DNA from: Vespa crabro
Taxonomy: Eukaryota > Arthropoda > Insecta > Hymenoptera > Vespidae
DNA: 64,000 nucleotides
Assembly: GCF_910589235.1 (NCBI RefSeq)
Contig: NC_060961.1
Coordinates: 6,976,440 to 7,040,439, forward strand
Direction: 5' to 3'
Below the pieces are notes generated by a model that was not told the DNA's origin, made no database searches, and saw only the letters and a program-made list of their open reading frames with translations. Position 1 is the stretch's first letter. Each line of letters begins with the position of its first letter. Positions 1-13,107 of the stretch are shown piece after piece. The position numbers were made by a program, and so were the translations under genes.

Positions 1-959
1 AAGATAGAAAAAAAGAAAGAAACAAAAAAAAGGGAAAGAAAAAAAAATTAAAGAAAAAAGAAGAAGAAAAAGAAGGAGAGGTGGAAGAAGAAAAAAAAAA
101 AAAGAAAGAAAAAGAAAGGCGAAACTTTTCCGGAACGATAAAAGTTACGCCCGGCAATTTTGTTCCCGTTAGATCGGCTTGGAAAGTTCGTTCATTAGCT
201 TCTATCCCTTGAGACACACACGACGACAGTATATTCGTCCGAGAGAAAAGAGGATTTTCGATCCTGAGGAGAGCGTGTCATTTGTTCTCTTTTTCTAATA
301 CAATTCTAATACCATACTCTCTCTCTCTCTCTCTCCCTCTTCCTCTCATTCTCTCTCTCTCTCTTTTTCTTTTTACCTATCTATCTATCTATCTATCTAT
401 CTTTTTTCTCTCTCTTCTTTAATCTTCATCGTTTCTTCTTTATGTAAATTTAATCGCGTGGTTTATCGTTGTCACGAGTTTACGCTTTCTCTTTCTCTCG
501 GTCCGTTCGTTTGTGAGTGTGCCATGACTACTTAGGATGGTTTACCGATGGCATGGTTGTTAGCAACGGATTATAAAGTTTACCGCGGTCAGTGGAAAAC
601 TGGGGCACGCCCAAAGCCACGCCGTCGTGATTTTGGCGACGCAATCCCCACTTTCTCGACTATGTGAAAGAATACCCGAAAAGATCCCTTACAAGCGAGT
701 GAGACGGAGATAGAGATTGAGAGAGGATAATAGGTGGATGTCGCGACCCTCGTGATTTATAGACTGTGAGAGCAAGAGAGAGAGAGAGATAGATAGATAG
801 AGGAAAAGAGAACGATACTAAAACCAGATGATAACTCGAGTATTTCTCTCTCCTCGATTCTTTTATAAGATTAAATCGTTTCAAGATTCCTCTTTTATTT
901 TTTGTCTTAACCATTTTCTTTTTCCTTTTTATTTTTCTTTCTTTCTTTCTTTCATTTTT

Positions 960-992
<33 letters not shown>

Positions 993-1030
993 TTTTCTCT
1001 CTCTCTCAACTGCTAGTAATATGTCATTGA

Positions 1031-1079
1031 TCGTCGAAGTTCGATAATAATATAATTCGTTCGTCGAAGATCGATAATA
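1031..1079 (+). repeat. 30 bp direct duplication
   Basis: TCGTCGAAGTTCGATAATA (1031-1049) recurs at 1061-1079 with a single substitution. Confidence 0.88.
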
Positions 1080-1914
1080 TTAATATAGTATTTTTTGATA
1101 GTAGAAAAAATAAAAAAATAAAAAAAAAGGAGCGTGGCATTTAAATAAAAAAAAAAATTATATTGGCCTGTAACCTTTTTGTAATTTTTTCTTTTTTTTT
1201 TTTTCTTTCTCATTCCCTTTTTTCATCAGTAAATAACCAAAGCGTCGAGCCGTGTTCTCATTTAAAAAGGATTGTTCTTCTAAAAGTTTTCCATTTGCAG
1301 TTAATTGCAGACCGGGTTTTTTTCTTCTTTTTTTTTTTTGTTTCTCCTTTTTGTTTTTTTCTTTTCCCCAAGCAAATTACGTTGATTATCTTTGCGAGTT
1401 TTCATTTCGATTATTTTCCTTCCATTTTATTTTTTTTTTTTTTTTTAGTTTTGTTTGGTTTCGTTCTTTTTTATTTTTTTTTGTTTCTTTTTTTTTTTAA
1501 TTTTAATTCTATCTTCTCCCTCTCTCATTTCTTTTTCTTTTATTTCAGTGAATCAGTCTTTCTTCTTTTCTTTTATTTTCTTTTCTTTTCTTTTCTTTCC
1601 TTTCTTTTTTCTTCCTTTTTCTTTTTCAAATTCGTTCAGCCAAAGGCAGCTTCCCCTTCGATGTGTTTATTTCGAACGTGAAACGAGGAGTGAATAGGGT
1701 ATCGACAGCAGGTGCGCGTTTTCTCCTCCTACTCTCTACGATCGTCTCGATGGAGGTTCCTTTATAGCTTAGGCATCGATATAAGAGCGACGTTGGTCGT
1801 GTTAGATCGTTCCAAGCTCATGTCACGTACGTTTAGTTTCGAGCATACTGTTTGCTTCGAGTATCGCTATATCTAGAACGTTAACTATCTCTTTTTTGCA
1901 TATAAATGAGAGAA

Positions 1915-1969
<55 letters not shown>

Positions 1970-2037
1970 CGGAGGCGAAAAATACTTAAATAAAAAAACT
2001 TATATTTAATTTTTATTAATAATAATCTACAACATAC

Positions 2038-2092
<55 letters not shown>

Positions 2093-2657
2093 CATATACA
2101 TATATATACGTCGCTGTCCTTGATAATACTAATTAATGTAAAACTTTTCTCTTCCTCGTTTGTTTTTTAAAATACAAATGAAAAAATATCGTGATTACAA
2201 ACAATTTTTAGGTGTTAACAGGATTGATTCATCTTAAATGTGATATCATATTTCGAATTATTTTCTTCGGTTCTTCGAAAGGAAAAAGTGAACTCGCGTG
2301 AGACGATTTTTTTTTTTTTAGAATAAGTGATAAACAACGTAGAGTGTTGGTTTGACGCGATAACATCGAGATGTGAAAACTATGTAATATTGTGTTGCGT
2401 GTTGGTTTGAGATTAATAAAAGTAATATAAGAAAGAAAAAGAAGAGAGAGAAAGAGAGAAGAAGAGAGAGACAATATTAATAATATTTTCATCGTCGTCC
2501 ATATTCGAACGTGAACGTAGAAGAAAGAAGACAGATTTTTTGGAGATTTGCAATATATTTTGTGCGTCGCTCAAGGCAAAAGAATATAGGAAGATAGAAG
2601 AGGATAGAGTCATCGAGAAGAACGATAGTGTGTTAGGAAAAGAGACAGACAGAGAGC

Positions 2658-2708
<51 letters not shown>

Positions 2709-2984
2709 AGAGGATCATAGAACGAACAGGTTAGTTATAGACACAAAACTTTCGTCGATTTACGCTTACTCTCACAGAATGATAATTCTGATTTAGAAGC
2801 CTCGAGATAACGCTAACGTATTTCCATCCTTTTCCTCCAAACAACCAACCTACCCTCATCCAGTTACCCTCTCACTCTCCTCCTTCCACTATTCCTTTTA
2901 TAGCTTTAGGATCTATAATAACACGCATTCTATTTCGTGATTATTTGAAAGTCGCTTTGTTTTTAACGAAATACCGGAAGGAGA

Positions 2985-2988
2985 GAAA

Positions 2989-3066
<78 letters not shown>

Positions 3067-3104
3067 AAAAGAGAGAGAGAGAGAGAAAGAAAGAGAGAGA
3101 GAGT
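2985..3104 (+). repeat. (GAAA)n followed by (GA)n
   Basis: A near-perfect GAAA array to 3064 is followed by GA-rich sequence to 3104. Purely purine on this strand. Confidence 0.95.
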
Positions 3105-3251
3105 GACAGTACTCTATCATTCTCTCTAACGTGATACCTCGTTCATTTTAATCGAACCATCCAACTCTACTTCTCTGCCATCGTCGTTCGTACCTCGAAA
3201 ATCGATTGTATTTTCGCGTCGATGCATGGATAATTCGTGATAAAACTATTA

Positions 3252-3300
3252 TATCGTATCGTATCGTATCGTATCGTATCATATCGTATCGTATCGTATC
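3252..3300 (+). repeat. (TATCG)n pentanucleotide microsatellite
   Basis: About ten units of TATCG with one variant unit (ATATC) near 3281. It produces apparent VSYRI peptide repeats that are not a real protein. Confidence 0.95.
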
Positions 3301-4130
3301 AAGTTTGTGCATGTGCATATGCTAGCATATGCGTGCGGCGACGTTCGTGCGTTCGTTGGTGCTTTCGTTTGTTCTTTCATGCGTTCATGCGTGCGTGTAT
3401 TATTGTAGTCGTTGTTTTACAAATAAATTATTGCATTTATTGTCGCCCTTCCAATCTTTCGACATCAACGGCTACGTAATCGTTTATTTAGACAAAACTC
3501 GTTGGAAATCATAGCTTATTATAGGTTGCATAAATTATCGTATTATTGTGATAAAACTATTATATCATATATATATATATATATATTTATTTATTTATTT
3601 ATCTTATATATATATATATATTTAATAAATTATGTTTAATATGGAATTCTTGTTTACATTTTTTCCATACGACAAATGATTTTGAATTTATTGCAAATAC
3701 AGATCGAGCTAAAAATTTCTAAATGATTTTATAATGAAAATCAATCATTCAATAATTTTTAGGGTAATAATGTAATTTTACAATATAAAATACAAGCTCG
3801 GTTTCTGTACGATTTTTAACGAAAATTAATAAAAAATGTCTCGAAAAAGTATATTCAATCGATTTTCATTTTAGAAAATTTTTGCCTATCTTATATTTAT
3901 TTTAACTATCTAACGTTTTATATAAAATTAAAAAATAAATAAAATTTTATATCTCAAGGTCAAAAAGATTGTAGGTATTGTGTTCGAATAGAATATAGCT
4001 CGTAAATTCGTGATTTGTCTAACGAAATATAAATGAAAATAAAGATGAAATAAGAAACGTATCAAATAAATAAATAAATAAATAAAAGAAATAAATATTA
4101 ATACTCTCGATGACAACAGGGTTGCGACAC

Positions 4131-4196
<66 letters not shown>

Positions 4197-4304
4197 GAGA
4201 GAAACGAAAAAGTATTCATTTTTATAACTCTATTCTCTCTTGTGGCGAACCGCAACCGAATTAATTCTCAGTGCGTTTGTTTCTAAAAATTACAAAGAAA
4301 AATG

Positions 4305-4360
<56 letters not shown>

Positions 4361-4500
4361 AGAGGAAAGGTCAGTGAATCGTTTTTGTGCCAAGAAGGAA
4401 AATTGTACGCTCTTTATCTCAAGTCTCTCTTTTAAAAATTTCTATAGATTTGAGAAAAGAAAAAGTTCCGCCGGATGCTTGAGAATATTTATCGATTCGA

Positions 4501-4566
<66 letters not shown>

Positions 4567-4800
4567 GAAAGATGAAATTATGCAATTTGTAATACGATCG
4601 TAAAATAAAAATCTCAATCGCTACGTTTTAATGAGATATTATTTTATATACGTCGATCATTGTAAATGATAATAATAATTGAACGTAACAATAATATTTA
4701 TTATTCGAACAATAATTATTAAGAAATAATATTCATTATTTATTTGTTACTATTTTATATCTAATTGATAAACAAATATACATATATGAATACATGTATG

Positions 4801-4864
4801 ATACACACATGCACGCGCGCGCGCACACACACACGTACACACATGTACACATACATACACATAT
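4801..4864. repeat. 64 bp perfect alternating purine-pyrimidine run
   Basis: Every odd base is a purine and every even base a pyrimidine. The core is ACGCGCGCGCGC followed by CA repeats and TACA/CATG steps. CG/CA alternation is the classic Z-DNA-prone composition. Confidence 0.9.
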
Positions 4865-5036
4865 TGATTTTTATACGTGATTAATTATTCGAACAAGTAA
4901 TGAATAATCGTTAAGAATTTATAATTTTTCCGAATAATATATTTGTCCGTGAGAATTTTACATACAAAAATAGTTGCTCAAAAGTTGACGCTCGTATGAT
5001 ATAATATATATATATATATATATTATAGATATTATA

Positions 5037-5076
<40 letters not shown>

Positions 5077-5277
5077 TTTTTTTTATTTTACAAAACATTT
5101 TTCAACGGTGACTATGATTCGAGAAATCGATTTTACGAGCATAGTACGCGTCAGGTAATCGAATCATGGTTCCTCGAGAAATGGACGACACTTCCTATAT
5201 ATCGCAAAAGCACGTACCTACTTGTATATATGTATGTACATGACTTGAACATATACTAGCTATACATATATACGCAA

Positions 5278-5321
<44 letters not shown>

Positions 5322-5901
5322 GTATATAGGAATTGAGTTTCCCGATTTATTGCTTCTCTCGTAGAGAAGCTTCTCTTTCCATGGATATAAAAATGAAAGG
5401 CGAATATTAAATTTTCACGATACATCTCCATCCCCTATTCATTTCTCGAGAAAAATGTTAATCACGTACGAATGATGTCTAACGAGTCGACGTATCGAGC
5501 CTTCATATTTTCTTTCTCTCTCTCTCTCTCTCTTTTTTATATGTAATATAAAAAGTTGAGGAAATATCATATACCGCATTTTATTCGAAAAGTAAAAGTC
5601 GTGTCGTTTCCTATTTATTTGAGAAAAATGATTGGCTTATTTCTTTCTATTGTCGAAGTGAGTGAGGGTGAGACAGACGGTGGCTTTGGCGGATGAAAGA
5701 AAGGAGCGAGGGAGATACGTGCGTGAGGACACGTCTGTTCTATAAGATTAACGAAAGAGAAATCACGATGTTACGAACGCAATATCGATCGATAGATCGA
5801 ACGAACGGTCAAATTACATATATCACCGACAAATTTTAGCACGGGACAAACTTTTTCGTTTATTATTGGGATAATTTTGAAAAAAATGAGAAAAGAAACA
5901 G

Positions 5902-5939
<38 letters not shown>

Positions 5940-6454
5940 AAAAAAAAGGAAGGAAGACATTTGTCCGAAGATGAAATTCGTCTCTTTCTATCCATCTCAC
6001 GTTTCATTCACGATAATAAGTGGAAGGGGTGAACAAAAAAATGGAAAGACGAAATATAGATACAAAAAAGGAAGATAAAGAAGAAGAAGAAGAAAAAATG
6101 AAAGAAGAGAAAAAAAAAAGTAAATAAATGAAATGAAAAAGAAAGATAAAAAGACAAAAATAGTTTAGGAGAAGAAATAGTAGAGCAAAGTTCGAGTTTC
6201 GCGGCGCCACGGATTTTTCTTTTCAAATTGAAGTATGCTCTTTGACTCCACCTCTTCGATGCTCTTTGCGATCTCTCTATTTTCTATTAACGGTGTTTTA
6301 GTGTGAGTAAGTTTGCTAGGAAGAGAGAAAGAGAGGTGAGGGGATGGTAGTGATGGTAGTAGTGGTGGTAGATAGCTCAGGGATTCCGTGAAACAAGGAC
6401 CTCCTTCGAAGCCTCTGAACTTGTGAAACTCGTCAGCTTTGGAAAGAGAAAAGA

Positions 6455-6500
<46 letters not shown>

Positions 6501-7214
6501 AGAAGGGGACGAAGTTGGATAACAGTACGTTTTCTAATTACGAGCATCAGAAAAGATAATGTATCTAAGCTAGCGTTATGCTTCCTTTAAGAAAGACAAT
6601 AAGAAAATCCGATTTATTTGGTTGGTATCACATTATGTATAATTAGTTAATAATTAGTTAATTTTGAAGAAATTAGAGACAAGGGCCGTTTCAACTATTT
6701 TATTTCTTGTTTGTTTAATATTTCAAAAGTTTGATAAGTTTTAATAATTCTTTGTAATATAGTGTTACGATAGAGATAATTATCCATTTAGCTTAGGGGA
6801 ATGTATTTTAGTATTACATTTGTAAAGAATTATCAATGTCATTCGAAGTATTAATGATTTCATTGTTATAGATTTGGTCTTTGAAAATGCATTGGTTTCG
6901 TTTAATATTGAATAATTTTTGAATATAATTTTAGCTAATGTGAAATTACAAAAATTTTCCTTAGCTTTTATCCCTTTTTTTTTTTTGGTGATAGTATTTG
7001 ACATACATACATGTACTTACATACAAAAATTCTTAGGCAAAAATTAAAAAATCATTAATTCATCTTTTTCGAAAATTTAAAGACAATTTTAGTAGACTTT
7101 TAATAGTTTTACAATATGGGAAAAGAAAAATGAAAATTAGCTTGCAATGTCTCGATAAAGGTTATATTGATTTTTCTAATTATTCTGGAAGCTTTTTGGG
7201 TATATCATTAATTA

Positions 7215-7230
7215 ACATATACATATGTAC

Positions 7231-7274
<44 letters not shown>

Positions 7275-7288
7275 GTATATATACGTAT
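7215..7288. repeat. 74 bp alternating purine-pyrimidine run
   Basis: ACAT/ACAC/ATAT/GTAT units with strict purine-pyrimidine alternation, including about 12 CA units at 7242-7264. Confidence 0.9.
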
Positions 7289-8705
7289 TATATTATGTTG
7301 AAGATAAATTGTTACTTCGATTACAGAATATATAGCATTAACGTGAAGCTGAAGCTGAAGCAGCGAAATATTTACAGCTTCTGCTTTATACAGCTTTTAA
7401 TACGATCCGGTTATGCTTTTATGCTTTCAAGTCTTACGGATCTTTGATCAGTGAGGCCCTTGCGACTATTTTAGTCTCATAACGTTCTATCGTTGTTATA
7501 TTTATGAGAAGCTTTTGTTCGAGCTTATATTATACATAAATATTATACGCCATTTCCGTATTTTTCAAGCGTCCCAGTTAAAACTACTAACAAAGACGAT
7601 TCGAGCGCACCACCTTCAATTCTGAATCGTAAATATGCACTTTGCGCGAGAAAATAACCAACGGTACGGTAATTTTCTCTTTCTCCTTTTTTTCCCCTTT
7701 TTCTTTTCCTCTCTGTCGCTTTTTTTTTCTATTCTCTTTTTTCTTTTTTCTGTTTTTTTTTTCTTTCTTTTTTGTCGAGCTTTCACAAATATTAATTGGA
7801 AATTAAAAGCATGCTTTGATTACGTGATTCAACAATTCTATTATATTTTATTCTAACTTTTCATACGATATATTAGTTAAATTTGTTATATCTCCGGCTT
7901 TTAGAGAATTACAAATCTTATTGTACTTTATCATTACCATCGGGGGTTTTATAAAGTCGCGAAAGAATATTTAACGAAAATGAATTTTCCAACAGCTTTT
8001 CGTCACCAAGACCGCGAAAACTTTCTATCTTTAAAAAGCTTCGTTAGATGAGTACCTGTGATATATAAAGGTGAGAATGAGAGAGAGAAAGAGAAAGAGA
8101 GAGAGAGAGAAAGCTAAGGGAAAGTGAGTGAACTCTTCAAATGGCATATTTTATTATTAACGCATCTAAATAATAATAGATTTTCACGGTAGGGAACTCG
8201 TTTTAATTATATTTCTATTACGTTATTTCTATCCATATGTGCGTATAAATCCGTATATACAGGAAGCTATTTGGAATCAATTTCCTTTTTCTTTTTTTTT
8301 TATTTTTATTATTTATCTTCAGTTTATAAAACTACAAGCCCGGAGGAACTTTTTTCTTTATAATTTGAACAAAAATTAATCTAAAAAAATCTCTTAATTG
8401 ATTTATAAAATTGCTTGGTAACTTGTGGTTTACCTAGGAACGTTTTTCCATTTCGTGTGTGTGTGTGTTTGTGTATATATATATGTATATATATATATGT
8501 AATTCGTATCGACATCGTAGAATCGAACGAGATTACGTATAAAACGCGGGTAGACAAAGTCTGCTTTTGATCTAACAGCGACAATAAAAAGTTCTAACGG
8601 TAGCGCCGAGAAAGGAATAAAATTGCTACTATATTTATGATACTCGAAGATGTAAGTAAAGGGATAGTTGTTGGTATCATGTCTGGTAAAATGAAAGAAA
8701 GAGAC

Positions 8706-8752
<47 letters not shown>

Positions 8753-9588
8753 CAGAGAGAAAGAGATAGAGAGAGAGAGATAAAGAGAGATTGAGTGATG
8801 GGAGACGAAGAGATGGGGGTTAGTAGTTATGATAAAAATGACGGTTTTCCTAAAGTGTGACCAATAAAAAAGGGATTATGCTGAGAAAGATGCGAAAAAG
8901 AAGAAGAAAAAGAAGAAGAAAAGGACGGAGAGAGAGAATAGGAATAAGAATAATAATAAGGAGAAGAAGAGAATGAAGAAGAAGAAGAGACGAGAGAGAG
9001 AGAGAAAAAGAGAGAAGACAGAAAATGTTCGGAAGAAGAGTCTAAGAGAAAACGAGATGAGCTTTGAGAAATTATGCATCGTTCGGATTAATGAGAGTTA
9101 GTTGAATGAAAATTGTTCGATATACATACGAGTATATGTATTATATACGTACATACGTATGTATAGTTATATATATGTATATGTATATGTATTTCAGGTA
9201 TCACGTAGTATATCGGGAAAGTCTGCTTTAATTATACATGGGGATCGATAAAAAAGATCAGCCAAGCTTAATTACGAGGAGATATTAAAACGGTTCGAAG
9301 ATCCAACGAGAAAAGGGGAAAAGAAGTATTTTCGTAACAAACGAAAGTATCTGTTCTTTATTTTTTTGCCGTTTTCTTTTTTTTTTCTTTTTTAATGTAA
9401 AAATAAATATAAGGATAAAACGAAGTAAAAATAAGAAGGAGAATGTCTCAACTTACTTGAGGTTTTCGTTGTAACAAGTTGAAAAGAGATCGACCGTGTT
9501 ATTTCAAGAGCATGATCTTTTTCGCGAAATACGATGAATACTTTGCAAGTTTAAACTGTATTTCCCATCTCATTTTCTCATTTTCTCA

Positions 9589-9877
9589 TTCTCTCTCTCT
9601 CTCTCTTTCTCTCTCCCTCTCTCCCTCTCTCCCTCCCTCTCTTTCTCTCTCTTTCACTGTCTATCCGTTTATCTCTGTCTTTCTCACTTTTCATAGGATT
9701 CATGAAAGTTTTCCGAGGTGGGAGAAACAACTGGAAGGTAGCGAGGCATTAAGACAACTAATTAAATATTTTATAGGAAGGGGAAAACCGTACAACTTCT
9801 CTTGTAAATCTCACGAGGTAGGAAAATCTCGTGGCTCGTGCCTAAGAGAACGAGAGAGAGAGAGGGAGGGAGGGAGG

Positions 9878-9933
<56 letters not shown>
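9589..9933. repeat. Opposed (CT)n and (GA)n tracts 190 bp apart
   Basis: The pyrimidine tract 9589-9656 (CT with CCCTCC units) and the purine tract 9852-9933 (GA with GGGAGG units) are reverse complements in composition. They could pair as a long imperfect hairpin in single strands. The 173-codon open frame across both is a repeat artefact. Confidence 0.85.
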
Positions 9934-9936
<3 letters not shown>

Positions 9937-10171
9937 GCGTCTGCTTGCAACCGAGTGTTTTAATATAAATTCAAAAGTATTCATCGAGACGCCGAGTTAG
10001 AGCCCAGAAGGTGTTGTTACGTCTTGTTTGTATCTACCTGGTACATCATCCCTCCTCGTTTTGCATAAAACCAGCAATATAACTATACTTTCATTATATA
10101 TATATATATATTTTCATATATGTAACTATATTCATATATGTTTAGTTATATTCATATATATTTAACCATAC

Positions 10172-10217
<46 letters not shown>

Positions 10218-10428
10218 GTATATATACGTATTTGCATTTAATTTACATTATGAAGGTTGATATAAAATTATGGTAACAAAGAAAAGAAAAAAATAAATTA
10301 TAGAATTATTTCCGGGAGATAAACAATATTTTACTTTTTTTGACAAATCCTTTTATTTTCCTCTTTCGTTTGTAACACGAAATTCGAGTAAAAGGAAAAA
10401 TAGATAAATGGATAGAGGAAATCAAATC

Positions 10429-10470
<42 letters not shown>

Positions 10471-11120
10471 GATAAGCATAAACATGCGTTTTAATATTTT
10501 TCCAGTCTGTTTAAAAGATAGACAAATTATTGTTCGTAAAACCTTTTCTTTCTATACGAATAATATATTTCTTTGAATTGCCGTAGAGATCGAAACGAGG
10601 CGATCGTACACGACACGTAGACACATTTATTACAGCAGTCTGTTAGCAGCCAGACGCACCCTTTCTCGCAAGAGCAAGAGAGAGAAGTAGTAAGAGAGAG
10701 AGAGAGAGAAAGGGAGAGAGAAGGAGGATGGGAGGGAGGAAGGAAGAATACTTCTTCGTCTATCAATATAACTTCAAATTCGAAGAAACGATCGGGATCT
10801 GTATAATTTAACAATTTCTTAAACATCAATGGCAAGAATTGAAATATCCGTTTTATCTAAAGAAAAAAGGTATGATATATTTCTAAATTCTATCAAAATG
10901 AAATGATATTACGATATTGTTTCACAGTATTACTATATCACGTGACAGAATCCAATTTCAATGAACGGTCTGTATTCTGAATCTCATAAACTTTATTTAT
11001 ATTCGAAAAACATAAATGGGAAAATTGCTTTCTTTCTTTTCTTATTATCTTGTTTTTTTATTTTTCATTAATAATCGAAACTCCGAGAACGTTGCTGTTT
11101 ATCGTAAAAATCAAAGAGAG

Positions 11121-11199
<79 letters not shown>

Positions 11200-11456
11200 C
11201 ATATTTCCGATAATCTCGCAAAGTATCGTACGTGTAGTTTATACTTATCGCTTCATACATAGTTTATATCTATTGCTTGTTGAAATCTGATATATCTAGT
11301 ATATGGAGAAGAATTAATGATGAAAATCAAGAGTCCAAGAGTAGACAATAATCTCTTTAAACATCATCGGAAGCATTTCAGGATGCAGAGATAGAATTTA
11401 CCATAGAAACGAAGATCCTAGTTACGTTATAATCAGCATGTAACTCATCTTCTTTC

Positions 11457-11487
<31 letters not shown>

Positions 11488-12491
11488 CATAGATACATAT
11501 ATGTATATATATATATATATATATACATACATTTCCTTCTCTCTATCTATCCGTTTCTCCTTTATTTGAAGGGAACTTTGATGGGAGCTTAATCATCGGA
11601 AGATGTATTCGTCTCTTGGTTTTGATTAAGCTTAAAACGGGCCGACGTGTTTTCAACACCTGCCGAATGTATATAGCTATCGGTTGGCTGCTAAACATAT
11701 TATGTCTATGGAGTAAATATTCACATTAGTATTAGTAAGCTTTCACTAGTAGATAGTAGGCTATCACGGTATACTATGTATTCGTTCAACACGCTAGTGT
11801 TTACCGCATTGCGAGATTATATCGTGGTTTATAGTGCACTGCAGCGAATGTTTAATGGAGTGATACAATAGCGAGGATATACGTTGCTAGCTTACATATC
11901 TAACCTACACCTTGTCCTGGAGACCTCTCTCTTTCCTTCTCTCTCTCTCTCTCTTTCCCTCTCTCCATTTCCCTTCACTACCGTTACTTTGAACATCCCT
12001 AGCTATTCCACTGTCATTCCCGTCTATTGCTATTCGTAGCAATGGTGCCAGCACGGTTACCGTCCACGACCTTAACTCTCGACACGGTTGTAACTACTCG
12101 ACGAAATATCATTACCACCTGAAAGTTTCTGGTTCATGATAATTGTGTCACGACCTCTCTTGTAATATCGGACCGATGGATCGAGGGAGAGGGGGAGAGA
12201 AAGAGATCCTTAATTCAATAGAATTTCTCGTACTCGATGTTAACGCTTGCTTCTCACATTTTTAATTAAGTTATATTGTTCTTTTTGACAATTAGAATGC
12301 AATTTATATGCAATTATTGATTTTAGATAATTAGGATTAGAGCTTTGTATGTGTGTATTGAGATATTTGAAGATATAAGCGTAAGCAGATGTAGACAGAT
12401 TTCTAAGTTTCTAAGTTTTCTAAGATTATGCTTCTTCCTGGTTTAGTTTGTGTCAAAGTTTTATTAAAAAAAAAAAAAAAAAAAAAAAAAA

Positions 12492-12802
12492 GCGAATTTC
12501 CTTCTTCATCGAGTAAAACAAAAAAAGATATATTTTTTTATCGATTATATAAATTTGTCTTTATGACTTGTAAAAATGTATTGTATTTGAAAATTTACGA
12601 TACCAAACGATTAAAAATAGTATACACAAAAAAAATTCTGTATTTCACATTGACATATTTTTCTTAATTTTGTTCGAGTTAAACTTATATTGAGGAAAGA
12701 AAAGAAAAGAAGAAAAAAGAAGCAAAACAAAAAATCAGAAAAAAGTGAATTCTCTTCGTTATCGAATAAACTAAAGGAAGAGTAGAATTTTCCATTGATT
12801 AT
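12492..12802 (+). repeat. Diverged direct duplication after a poly(A) run
   Basis: A run of 26 A (12466-12491) is followed by GCGAATTTCCTTCTTCATCG. A similar order, G(T)GAATT-CTCTTCGTTATCGA, and then ATTGATTAT reappear at about 12747-12802. The copies are old and their limits uncertain. Confidence 0.5.
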
Positions 12803-13074
12803 CAGTTCATCTATCGAAGGAATAAGAAACTTTTCCTTTCAAGTAGGAAAAGTCGAAGAATCTATGTCTAACAACGAGAATGAGATCTTTCAGGCCGATC
12901 TTGGATAGATTTTCGACAACTTTCGAGTCCGTCTTTGACTTTTTCATTCGTTGCCGATAAATAGAAGGAGAGAAAGAGAGAGAGAATCGTTCTTCTTCTT
13001 TACGAATAAGAGAGAAAGGGATATACGTAGATAGAGAAAAAGAGGTAGAGATAGAGATAGGGATAACGATAGAA

Positions 13075-13107
<33 letters not shown>

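Larger units (their letters stand above)
1..6000. other. Gene-free repeat-rich DNA
   Basis: No gene recognised. Purine-rich 1-118. CT and CTAT 318-418. A GC-balanced patch 480-660. TTTC/CT 936-1008. Long T/C-rich 1180-1640. (GA)n 1906-1970, 2641-2710, 4131-4204, 4307-4362, 4500-4571 and 5903-5938. (AT)n 2033-2109, 3566-3621, 4997-5075 and 5262-5328. (AAAT)n 4064-4087. Open frames here translate these tracts. Confidence 0.8.
6001..12400. other. Gene-free repeat-rich DNA
   Basis: Purine-rich 6064-6130. (GA)n 6442-6497, 8693-8795, 10430-10468, 10674-10743 and 11114-11199. Pyrimidine-rich 7672-7775. (GT)n/(AT)n 8454-8502. AT arrays 9120-9195, 10097-10228 and 11457-11530. (CT)n 11925-11976. Higher-complexity DNA at 11560-11900 and 12000-12180 shows no exon. 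Confidence 0.8.

Noticed and set aside
1163..1697. Phe/Ser-rich open frames of up to 172 codons
   Set aside because: They are translations of T/C-rich low-complexity DNA in several frames at once, with no domain or splice support.
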